Source: Flavobacterium sp.
GTDB lineage: Bacteria; Bacteroidota; Bacteroidia; Chitinophagales; Chitinophagaceae
NCBI GenBank assembly: GCA_030053925.1
Contig: JASGCX010000001.1
Span: 49,883 to 113,882, forward strand
Direction of reading: 5' to 3'
DNA: 64,000 nucleotides
In this document: in pieces, positions 1-10,520 of the stretch
Position numbering within the stretch: the stretch's first letter is position 1
How the letters are laid out: each line of letters begins with the position of its first letter
The notes under the pieces: model-generated
Database searches by the model: none
The model's input: the letters and a program-made list of their open reading frames with translations, nothing else
Told to the model about the DNA's origin: nothing
Made by a program: the position numbers and the translations under genes

Positions 1-252
1 AAAGGTGAAACGTGAAAAGTGAATGGTGAAAAGTGAATGGTTGAAAGTGAATGGTGAAAGGTGAATGGTGAAAACGTGAAAGGTGAAACGTGAAAAGTGA
101 ATGGTGAAAAGTGAATGGTTGAAAGTGAATGGTTGAAAGTGAATGGTTGAAAGTGAATTGTGAATGGTGAATGGTGAAAAGTGAATTGTGAATTGTTGAA
201 AGTGAATGGTACGTTTTGAAAGATGAATTGTGATAAGTGAAAAGTGAATTGT
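1..252. repeat. Degenerate tandem repeat, units GTGAAAGG / GTGAATGGTT / GTGAAACGTGAAA
   Basis: Visible repetition of gtgaa(a/t)(g/a)g units from base 1 to ~250. Confidence 0.9.
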
Positions 253-471
253 TGGAAGATAGTGATGAATTGATAATTATGAATTTGACTGCAAAAAGTG
301 GTTGCTGAAAGGGGTTACAAAAAGCCGCTGTGTGCAACGCAACAGGTGCTAAATAGTAGTACGAAAGTTTGTCCCCAAAAAATAAAAATACAGGTTTAAA
401 AATGTGGAAAATGAGGCGCAGCAAAATGCCCTTAAAGCCCATAAATAGCTTATCTTCACGCCCTTTCTTAA

Positions 472-2460
<1,989 letters not shown>

Positions 2461-2490
2461 TATTTAAAAGTAAAATAACTAGATATTTAT

Positions 2491-2528
2491 AAAAACCCCT
2501 TGAAAATTGTACTATTTCAAGGGGTTTT
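2491..2528 (+). terminator. Rho-independent terminator after gyrB
   Basis: aaaaccccttgaaa ... tttcaaggggtttt stem. Confidence 0.8.
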
Positions 2529-2896
2529 GCATTAAAAAAACTTCAACCCTAATATTTAAACTTAAAAGTGTGTGTGTATTATAAGTAGATAAAAAGCCAA
2601 AACTTGGCGTATTAACAACTAATAAAAATATTTATTGGCAAAGTTGATGGTAGAAACGTTTAAGATAAAATTGAAAATATTATCTGAGAATATCAACAGC
2701 AATACACCGCACATTAGAATAAATACGATGCAAATGAATTATAACAGATAGCATACTACCAATAATTTTGATAATTAGGTATTACAAACTCAAGTGGCTA
2801 AAAATGTTTAAGATAATTATTTGCATTAGCATACAATACATTTTCTATGCCCAAAAATAAAGCGTAAATAACGCTAGGTGTACTAAATATTGATGT

Positions 2897-2933
2897 ATAA
2901 TTATAGAATTTTTAAAAAAAATTCTATAATTAT
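2897..2933. repeat. 17-bp perfect inverted repeat ataattatagaattttt-aaa-aaaaattctataattat
   Basis: Perfect stem with 3-nt loop upstream of an outer-membrane protein gene. Confidence 0.8.
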
Positions 2934-2995
2934 TTGTTTTGTATATAGTCATTCATTACTATTGCATTTTAATAACAAAAACAACAAATCACAAA

Positions 2996-3574
2996 ATGAA
3001 AAAGTTCTTCTCAATGCTTGTTTTATCAAGCACATTGTATTCTGCATCAGCACAATTATCATCAGAAGGTATTCGGTTCGGTGTGAAAGCAGGTGTTAAC
3101 TTAGCTAACGTTTCTGTTAAAGCGTCAGGTGTTTCAGTATCGCCAAGTTCTTTAGCAAGATTAACAGCGGGTGGTTTCGCAATTTTTCCAATTGGAGAAA
3201 AATTTGCCCTACAACCAGAATTATTATATTCAGGTATGGGTTATAAAGTAAACAGCGATAAAGTAAAGCTTGATTACATCAGTTTACCAATATTGGCTAA
3301 ATATAAATTTGCCAATGGTTTAGCAGCTTACGCAGGACCACAAATTGGATTTTTACTTTCTGCTAAAGCTAATGACGAAGATGTAAAAGATGGCATTAAT
3401 AGTACAGACTTTGGGGCAGCATTTGGTGCAGATTATACTCTTTCTAGTGGCATCAACTTTTCTGCTAGATATTTAGTAGGCTTATCAAATATTGTTAAAG
3501 AGACTAACAGTGGTGTCACTACAAAAAACAACGCATTTACATTCACAATTGGTTATGTTTTTGGTTCTAAATAA
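2996..3574 (+). CDS. Outer membrane beta-barrel (porin family) protein
   Basis: Signal peptide MKKFFSMLVLSSTLYSASAQ, GVKAGVNLANV; start moved from 2939 to the internal ATG. Confidence 0.75.
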   Translation: MKKFFSMLVLSSTLYSASAQLSSEGIRFGVKAGVNLANVSVKASGVSVSPSSLARLTAGGFAIFPIGEKFALQPELLYSGMGYKVNSDKVKLDYISLPILAKYKFANGLAAYAGPQIGFLLSAKANDEDVKDGINSTDFGAAFGADYTLSSGINFSARYLVGLSNIVKETNSGVTTKNNAFTFTIGYVFGSK

Positions 3575-3604
3575 TACCACCATCTAAAGATATACTTGCA
3601 TTTT

Positions 3605-3633
3605 AAAAAGGCCATCAATTCGATAGCCTTTTT
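3605..3633 (+). terminator. Terminator-like hairpin
   Basis: aaaaaggc ... gcctttttaatttt. Confidence 0.55.
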
Positions 3634-3741
3634 AATTTTCTCCAAGTACCAATTTACCGCCTTTGAAATTTATGCAACACAAAAAGTATTTTACAGCAAA
3701 CACTTTGTATTATTGCTTATTAATTACCAAATAAATACAGT

Positions 3742-4332
3742 ATGAAAAAAATAGTTTTTGCTTGTTTATTATGTTTAGGCTTTCTAGCTACTATGGCACA
3801 AGAAACTGATAAAAAATGGCAATTTGCAGTAGGTGCAAGTGCATTGTTACCTAGCGGAAAATTTAGCGACTATTACAATGCTGGCTATGGCGGTGAGGTA
3901 GAAGTAAGTTATCTATTTAATGAGCAATTTAGCTGGTACGTAAAATCGGGCTACGGCATTTTTTCTGGTAAAAAGAATACGTATACAGTTAACTACAGTG
4001 GCATTCCTATTAACTTCGATTATACATCACCTAAAATAGGCTTCATACCTATTTTGGGTGGGCCACGCTACACTATTGGTAATTTTTCGGTAGGTGTAGC
4101 TGCTGGTGTAGGTATTTATAATTTTAAGAACGAAGGCAATGCCTACAACGTTGTTAGCGATACCACAGGCCTAAGCTTTACATACCGCCCCGAAATTGCT
4201 TATACAACAGGCAAGTTTAAAATTGCGGCTTCGTACACATCTTCTACCGTAAAATTAGATGAGCAATTCTCTAGTTTTGTAGACTTGAAAAACGCTACTT
4301 TTTTGGGTTTAAAGCTGTTTTATCAATTTTAA
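3742..4332 (+). CDS. Outer membrane beta-barrel protein
   Basis: Signal peptide and alternating beta-barrel pattern ending in aromatic F. Confidence 0.65.
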   Translation: MKKIVFACLLCLGFLATMAQETDKKWQFAVGASALLPSGKFSDYYNAGYGGEVEVSYLFNEQFSWYVKSGYGIFSGKKNTYTVNYSGIPINFDYTSPKIGFIPILGGPRYTIGNFSVGVAAGVGIYNFKNEGNAYNVVSDTTGLSFTYRPEIAYTTGKFKIAASYTSSTVKLDEQFSSFVDLKNATFLGLKLFYQF

Positions 4333-4490
4333 GCACAGTCATAAAAAAATTAGTCACATTACCTGATACAGAAATGTGGATTAGTTTTTACACAGTTTTT
4401 TGCCTTATTCTCAAATAAACTTGTAGTTTGTGCTACTAATTTATTTACTAACCAATGCCTACATATTTTAGGCGTTAAAACTAAAACAAA

Positions 4491-4697
4491 ATGGATACAA
4501 GTAAGATGATTAAAGCATATTGCTTAAAGACAAAAGAAAAAAATGTACCAATGCAAGATGCAGTTATTACCAGAACCGCAAAAGGTGGTTATATGGCTGG
4601 TGGCCATGATGGTAAAGGGAACAAAATGGCAGCTATTTTAGGCGAAGCAAAAGCTTTACAAGCTATCGCTGATGGTGTTGCTAAAAAAGGTTTCTAA
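4491..4697 (+). CDS. Small conserved-looking protein, possible cysteine-depleted zinc-ribbon (DUF5679-like) derivative
   Basis: 68 aa, own terminator; AYCLKTKEKNVPMQD...GNKM resembles AYCVKC..K.VEMKD...CGTKM. Confidence 0.6.
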   Translation: MDTSKMIKAYCLKTKEKNVPMQDAVITRTAKGGYMAGGHDGKGNKMAAILGEAKALQAIADGVAKKGF

Positions 4698-4708
4698 TTC
4701 AACCATAT

Positions 4709-4755
4709 TTACACTAAAAAAGCTATCCCCAAAGGATAGCTTTTTTAGTGTAAAT
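4709..4755 (+). terminator. Rho-independent terminator
   Basis: actaaaaaagctatcc...ggatagcttttttagt. Confidence 0.8.
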
Positions 4756-4772
4756 AACCCAGCATTTGTTAT

Positions 4773-5138
4773 TTATTGTTTAGCAGCAATAGCTACAATG
4801 GCAATATTATTTTCTTTAGTGCCTTCTAGTTGATAGCCCATCGCATTAATGCTTATGCCTACTATCTTCTTATTACTATCTCTCTTAAACAAAGCCTTGC
4901 CTTGTAAAGTTACTATTACATACAAATCTTCACTTTCTTTTTCTAAGGCAGAAGTACCTGCAGAAGAACTCATTACTAAAGCGCCGTTTTCTAAAGTAAC
5001 CGTTACATCGGGCACCACGCTACCCGATGGAAATACATACTTACCTACATACTGTTCTAGTGTAGTGTCTTGTTGCTGTGCATAGCTTGCAATACCAAAG
5101 CCACATACCAGCGTTACTACTAGCATTATTTTTTTCAT
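4773..5138 (-). CDS. Secreted hypothetical protein (DUF3471-like beta domain)
   Basis: Signal peptide MKKIMLVVTLVCGFGIASYAQ; YVGKYVFPSGSVVPDVTVTLENG. Confidence 0.6.
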   Translation of the reverse strand: MKKIMLVVTLVCGFGIASYAQQQDTTLEQYVGKYVFPSGSVVPDVTVTLENGALVMSSSAGTSALEKESEDLYVIVTLQGKALFKRDSNKKIVGISINAMGYQLEGTKENNIAIVAIAAKQ

Positions 5139-5205
5139 AGCCGTTTTTATTTTGTTTGTTTAAAGATAGTATTTAAAGGCTTTTTGCCAAATTAATTTAC
5201 TACAA

Positions 5206-6129
5206 TTACTTCAAGTTTTCTAAAGCAGCTTCTACGGTTGCATAATTGTATGTAAACCCAGCGGCCAGTACTTTTTTGTTGCTTACGTTAGCACTTTTTA
5301 GCACCTCAATACTCATTTCGCCAAACATTATTTTAAGCACAAATACAGGCACATGCAATGGTATAAAACAACTTTTACGCAGTATTTTAGCCAGCGTAAG
5401 TGTTAGTGTTTTATTACTTACAGGCTTACTTGCCACCGCATTGTACGCACCCTTCATTTGCGGTTGTTCTATTGCATACACAAATAGCTTGCACAAGTCT
5501 TCTACATGTATCCAACTTATCATTTGCTTGCCGCTACCAAGTATGCCCGCAATGCAAAATTGCAATGGCTTTTTAAACTCTACTAATGCACCGCCAGTAT
5601 TGCTAAGCACAATACCCATACGCAGCTTTACCAACCGCTTACCTAACTGCGTTACAGGCTGTACACTTTTTTCCCAAAGCCTACAAGTTTCGCCCAAAAA
5701 GGCTGTATCTGCAGGTGCATCTTCTTCAAAGCCATTGGCTAGGCTTTCTGCCGTATCTGCACCGTACCAGCCTATTGCCGATGCGCTTACCAGGGTTTGT
5801 ACTTTATTAGGCAATTTTGCCAAAGCCGTTACCAAAGTAGCACTGCTTTTAGTACGACTATCTACAATCTCTTGTTTGCGTTCGGTACTCCAGCGTTTAT
5901 CTACCACACCAGCACCAGCTAGGTGAATAATATGATCGGCCTTTGCCAATGCTTCTGCATCTATTTCCTGCCTATAAATATTCCATTGCGCATGGCTTAC
6001 CTTGGCATGAGGGCGCATTTTACTAGGTTCACGGCTCAAAATAATTACATCGTAACCCTTAACCACCAACAATTGCATCAATTGTTGCCCCACCATACCA
6101 GTACCACCTGTTATTAAAACCGTTGCCAT
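5206..6129 (-). CDS. TIGR01777 family NAD-dependent epimerase/dehydratase
   Basis: MATVLITGGTGMVGQ Rossmann motif, SASAIGWYG motif; start trimmed from 6186. Confidence 0.85.
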   Translation of the reverse strand: MATVLITGGTGMVGQQLMQLLVVKGYDVIILSREPSKMRPHAKVSHAQWNIYRQEIDAEALAKADHIIHLAGAGVVDKRWSTERKQEIVDSRTKSSATLVTALAKLPNKVQTLVSASAIGWYGADTAESLANGFEEDAPADTAFLGETCRLWEKSVQPVTQLGKRLVKLRMGIVLSNTGGALVEFKKPLQFCIAGILGSGKQMISWIHVEDLCKLFVYAIEQPQMKGAYNAVASKPVSNKTLTLTLAKILRKSCFIPLHVPVFVLKIMFGEMSIEVLKSANVSNKKVLAAGFTYNYATVEAALENLK

Positions 6130-6498
6130 TGCTAATACTTTAGTTATACCTACAAAGATGCACAGGGATAGCTGTACCAACAACAAAATGTCATGCTGAC
6201 AAAAGAAATATCTTCACTTGTACCTTCTGTACATTTATGGGGCTTTATTGTAGCGTAGATATTATTTGGCATAAAGCAACAAAGAAGGTAAAGGCACAAA
6301 AACTTTATTGTATGCCGAGGCACGAAGTAACTAACCAACTGAAACTAAAGAAAAGCAATTGGTGATAGCAAACACCCACAACCTTGTTAGTGCCTAACAA
6401 CTAGTTGGTAGCTATGTAAATGGTTGTAGCGTTCTGTAAGAACCTTTGGTACTGCACCTTGCGCCAAAGCTTCCTATTAAACAGCATTGAAACATTAT

Positions 6499-6673
6499 TG
6501 TTGCTACCCACCAATTTTTCTTTTAGAACTATACAGCGATTTGAAGTTTCTATTGCCGTTGTTGCGTATTCAACCAACAACAAAAGAGATGTTTAGCTAT
6601 TAAAAATGCAAAGTAGCAGTTGTTGGTATGCACACACATATTTGCTTGCCCTAGATACCAACAATGGCGAAAG
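6499..6673 (-). repeat. Cassette-associated repeat copy 1 (attC-like)
   Basis: Contains ttgttggtat...ataccaacaa palindrome; ~170 bp nearly identical to 7202-7376. Confidence 0.8.
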
Positions 6674-6753
6674 AAAAGCTGTTGACGAAAGCCACGCTAA
6701 TACAGGCGAAAAGGCTAAGAGTAGCTTTGGGCATTTGGCTATTCTTGTAACTG

Positions 6754-7185
6754 TTAGCGGTTGGTTGTTTTCTTTTTTAGCTGCCTGTTTTTAAAGAGGT
6801 TGTTATAAATTATGTGGCTAACAAACCCAGTTAAGATTGTAGCAATAATATCCCAAATGTCTATTGGTTTACCAAGCAAAGGATGTGCAAGTTCAAACAC
6901 TACAACACTAAATGTTCCAAGTTTTAGTAAGTAGTTTCCTTTTGTGGTTTCGTTGGATAAAATTGCAATTAAGAAAAATATAGTAGGCAAAGTTCCAAAA
7001 GTATTACCCAAAGTATCGGCAATATGAAAGTCATTAATTTTATTCTTGTAGATATAAGGGCGGTAAATAGGCCGTCCAACAAACTCATAAATAAGTAAAG
7101 CCGAAATTCCTATTGCAAAATTGATTGCTTTGTATGTAGTAAGTTTCCAATTCGTAAGTACTGAAATAAAATCGTTTATTCTCAT
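6754..7185 (-). CDS. Hypothetical membrane protein (cassette ORF)
   Basis: 143 aa with several hydrophobic segments; flanked by repeat copies. Confidence 0.6.
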   Translation of the reverse strand: MRINDFISVLTNWKLTTYKAINFAIGISALLIYEFVGRPIYRPYIYKNKINDFHIADTLGNTFGTLPTIFFLIAILSNETTKGNYLLKLGTFSVVVFELAHPLLGKPIDIWDIIATILTGFVSHIIYNNLFKNRQLKKKTTNR

Positions 7186-7201
7186 AACGCTATGTCATTT
7201 T

Positions 7202-7376
7202 GTTGCTACCCACCAATTGTTATTTTGGAACAATAAAAGCGATTTGAAGTTTCTATTGCCGTTGATGCGTATTCAACCAACAACAAAAGAGATGTTTAGC
7301 TATTAAAAATGCAAAGTAGCAGTTGTTGGTATGCACACACATATTTGCTTGCCCTAGATAGCAACAATGGCGAAAA
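7202..7376 (-). repeat. Cassette-associated repeat copy 2 (attC-like)
   Basis: Near-identical to copy 1. Confidence 0.85.
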
Positions 7377-7390
7377 TAACGTTGAAATAA

Positions 7391-8014
7391 TCACTTTAAA
7401 TATTTGACCTTTTCCTCTGTAATAATTTGATTGCTTTCTATTACTTTAACTGTAGGAGGTTCTGAAAATTTGTACCCCTTAAGTTCTTCAATTAATTCAT
7501 TAAAATCATTGCTTGTAGCCACAACCACATTGTCAAGTCCAATAACATCACCACTTTTAATTTTAGCTTTCACACTTTTTGCTTCATTTACTTCAAGGGT
7601 AACTAAATAGCTCAGTGCTTTTCGATGCACATATTTTAGAGCAATTGCCTCTAAGTCAGCCTGTTTATAACGTTCTCTTAAACTTGTTTTAGCAGATATG
7701 CAAATAGGGCCTCTTTCTGTAGTGTAAAACATTAAGTCGTAAACTACATTTGGAACAAACGCAACTTTTGCACTTATATATAAGGGTAAAAGATTTTCTC
7801 TTGCAAACAAAGTAGCCAAAATATACTCAAATATTTTACCATTTAGGTTATTATTACCTTCTGGATGCTTTTGATAGGTTTCCCAATAAGTTGAAATATA
7901 GTCAGATGGCTTTTTATATTTTATATCTAAAAAATTTGGAAATAAGCTATCAAAAACAATTTCTGCTTTATTATTAATACCTACAGTTATCCCTAATTGA
8001 TTTAATTTATTCAT
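7391..8014 (-). CDS. Putative type II restriction endonuclease, PD-(D/E)XK-like
   Basis: Overlaps the C5-methyltransferase gene by 8 bp; YDLMFYTTERGPICISAKTSLRERYKQAD. Confidence 0.7.
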   Translation of the reverse strand: MNKLNQLGITVGINNKAEIVFDSLFPNFLDIKYKKPSDYISTYWETYQKHPEGNNNLNGKIFEYILATLFARENLLPLYISAKVAFVPNVVYDLMFYTTERGPICISAKTSLRERYKQADLEAIALKYVHRKALSYLVTLEVNEAKSVKAKIKSGDVIGLDNVVVATSNDFNELIEELKGYKFSEPPTVKVIESNQIITEEKVKYLK

Positions 8015-9278
8015 TATTTCGCAGAATTAGTTCTAAAATTTTGTTTGCAGTAGCTTGAATTGCGGGCACGGCAACTGAGTTACCAAATTGCTTATATGCA
8101 GATGCGTCTGCCACTGGAATTAGATATTTATCAGGGAAGCCTTGTAACCTTGCCCATTCTCGTGGTGTCATTTTTCTTATACCATGTCTATTCACCGTGC
8201 CTTTAATATGAGTAGTTGGCGTATAATCTGTTATTCTATTATCTATCACTAAATTCCTTTCTCGCCCCATGCCTCCAACTACAATTGAATTGGCAATACC
8301 ATCATCGGGAATAATTGCATAACCAAAACCATTGCCTTTACTCTCGTGTCTTGCTTTGTGATTTTCCAAAGTTTGTACATATTGAGTTGAAAGATAGTAT
8401 TTGGTAGGCACGGTCTTATCTTCCTTAACTTGAGAAAATGTTAGTTTTTTATCAATAGGCTTGGGATACTCAAAAGATGTTATTCCTAAATCTTTTCTAA
8501 AGCCCACTATATATATTCGTTCTCGTTGCTGCGGTACGCCAAAATCCTTAGCATTAATAATTTGTGGTTCTGGTACAAAATAATTTAAATCATTGCGAAG
8601 CACATCGAGTATTTTTTCTAGTGTTCTACCGCCATCATGATTTCTTAATCCTTTTACATTTTCCAAAAAAATTGCTTTAGGTTTTTTTTGGGCAATAATT
8701 TCAGCTACATCAAAAAATAATGTCCCTCTTGTGTCTTCAAATCCACCTCGTTTACCCGCAATTGAAAATGCCTGACAAGGAAAACCTGCACATAAAACAT
8801 CAAATCCATCTGGTATGTAGGCTTTCGTATCTTCTTTGGTAATATCACCAAATGGTGTTTCGCCAAAGTTCGCTTTGTATGTGCGCTTTGCTTCTTTATC
8901 CCATTCGCTGGTAAAAACACATTTACCGCCTAAATTTTGCATAGCTAACCTAAAGCCACCAATGCCTGCAAATAGGTCTATAAACTTAAATTTCGGTTTA
9001 TCTATTGGCGGAAAAGGAATATCAAAGGTTTCAAAAATACCATACTGCAATGCTTCCTCAGCAGCTAAATAGGTTATGTTTTCTTTTGGAAATTTACTTG
9101 CTAAAATATTTTTTGTAAACTGTATTGCATCAGTCTTATAAAATTCCGAAACGCCATTTGTATTGTTGTGGATATAGTGAGTTATTACGGCTTCTATATT
9201 GTTCTCGGGTTCTACAACACGCACTCTGAACTTTTTTCCAAATACTTCCTCTAACGATATCTTCTCTTTAAAATTCAT
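8007..9278 (-). CDS. DNA (cytosine-5-)-methyltransferase
   Basis: FIDLFAGIGGFRLA, GFPCQAFSIAGKRGGF, ENVKGL, QRERIYIVGFR, QFGNSVAVP motifs. Confidence 0.95.
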   Translation of the reverse strand: MNFKEKISLEEVFGKKFRVRVVEPENNIEAVITHYIHNNTNGVSEFYKTDAIQFTKNILASKFPKENITYLAAEEALQYGIFETFDIPFPPIDKPKFKFIDLFAGIGGFRLAMQNLGGKCVFTSEWDKEAKRTYKANFGETPFGDITKEDTKAYIPDGFDVLCAGFPCQAFSIAGKRGGFEDTRGTLFFDVAEIIAQKKPKAIFLENVKGLRNHDGGRTLEKILDVLRNDLNYFVPEPQIINAKDFGVPQQRERIYIVGFRKDLGITSFEYPKPIDKKLTFSQVKEDKTVPTKYYLSTQYVQTLENHKARHESKGNGFGYAIIPDDGIANSIVVGGMGRERNLVIDNRITDYTPTTHIKGTVNRHGIRKMTPREWARLQGFPDKYLIPVADASAYKQFGNSVAVPAIQATANKILELILRNNE

Positions 9279-9360
9279 GTAATCCTGTAAGTTTATGTTT
9301 GCAATTTCGCAAGTTTTTACATTAAAATTCTAAAACTTACCCACTTGTTAGCACAACTTC

Positions 9361-9451
9361 ATTGTTGCATTTTAAAACCTACCTAACCAATTTTTAGCAG
9401 TTGTTGGTATGCACACACATTTGCTTGCCCTACATACCAACAATGGCGAAA
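9361..9451 (-). repeat. Cassette-associated repeat copy 3 (attC-like, shorter)
   Basis: agcagttgttggtatgcacacacatttgcttgccctacataccaacaatggcgaaaat. Confidence 0.8.
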
Positions 9452-9478
9452 ATGAAGCCTGCTTTGCTGCTTCTTACG

Positions 9479-10363
9479 TTATTTTATTCGTTTGTATTCG
9501 TCAATTAGTTTCAGTTGTATTTTTTTACGTTTGTCACTAATTCCAAGAACTTCACAAGTTATTTTTTCATTGTCAATGAAGTTTGCTACAACTTCTTTGA
9601 TGTATTGTTTGTTGTTTGGATAAATTGATTTTGTTACAGATAATGTTGCAGGATAAACATTGTCAACGAAGTATTCGTTCTTATTGTTTGGCAACTTTCT
9701 AACTGTTACTTCAACTGTTGTGTTGATGTACTTGTCAAGTTTTCCTGTTAAAAAATCTATGTCTTTTATGTTGTCTCCAAAGATTGGTTTTTTGTCTGCG
9801 TTGTAGCCGTGAAAATATGTTGTAATTATATCGCCTTGTTTAATATTTTCGTATTCTTCTGTGTCAAAGAATGTTGATTTGTGAGCTAACCCAATGGCAG
9901 AGCCATATTCCCAATTAAAGTCATAACCAACCTCTAAAAAAAGCCCGTAGCTTGCTTTCAGTAATACTATGCACTCATAAGCTTCTCCAATTTCTAAGTC
10001 ATTTTCTAGAAATTTATGTTTCTGTCCATCAACAGTTATGTGAATTGGTTGTGTTTCTTTTAAGCGATGAACACTTCCAAAAAATTTGTGTCCAATTAAG
10101 TATGGTGCAACAATATGCCAATAAAGTAAATTTTGATAATTCCAAGGCATGTGAGAAAAAGGAATAAAGCCAAAAAGCCCTCCAATTTTTATTAGAAAAC
10201 CTTTGGGCTTTAGTTCTTGTATAGTAAATGGAATTACTTTGTTATTGGTTTTTACTTCTTTTAAGTTCTCAATAAGTTGCTTTAGATAATCTTTATTTGG
10301 CCTTTTAGATGGTAATTTAACCTGTTTGGTTATTCCAAAAATTTTTTTTAAAAATTCAAACAT
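9479..10363 (-). CDS. S1-like RNA-binding-domain protein (cassette ORF)
   Basis: Repeated S1-like segments, e.g. GEAYECIVLLKASYGLFLEVGYDF...IGLAHKS. Confidence 0.55.
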   Translation of the reverse strand: MFEFLKKIFGITKQVKLPSKRPNKDYLKQLIENLKEVKTNNKVIPFTIQELKPKGFLIKIGGLFGFIPFSHMPWNYQNLLYWHIVAPYLIGHKFFGSVHRLKETQPIHITVDGQKHKFLENDLEIGEAYECIVLLKASYGLFLEVGYDFNWEYGSAIGLAHKSTFFDTEEYENIKQGDIITTYFHGYNADKKPIFGDNIKDIDFLTGKLDKYINTTVEVTVRKLPNNKNEYFVDNVYPATLSVTKSIYPNNKQYIKEVVANFIDNEKITCEVLGISDKRKKIQLKLIDEYKRIK

Positions 10364-10448
10364 TTATTTGTTTTTGTTAGTAGTTAGTATAATTGTACCG
10401 CCTTACAGGCAACACAAAAATAGTTGCTACCGCCCACAATTCGCCTAA

Positions 10449-10500
10449 AATTTCTCCATCAACGGCTGATGGTCGATGGTCGATGGTGAACTGTGGACAG
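10449..10500. repeat. Short GATGGTCGATGGTCGATGG minisatellite downstream of ftsZ
   Basis: Visible repetition; same word family as 57081-57235. Confidence 0.65.
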
Positions 10501-10520
10501 TGGTCTATCTACTAAAAAAA

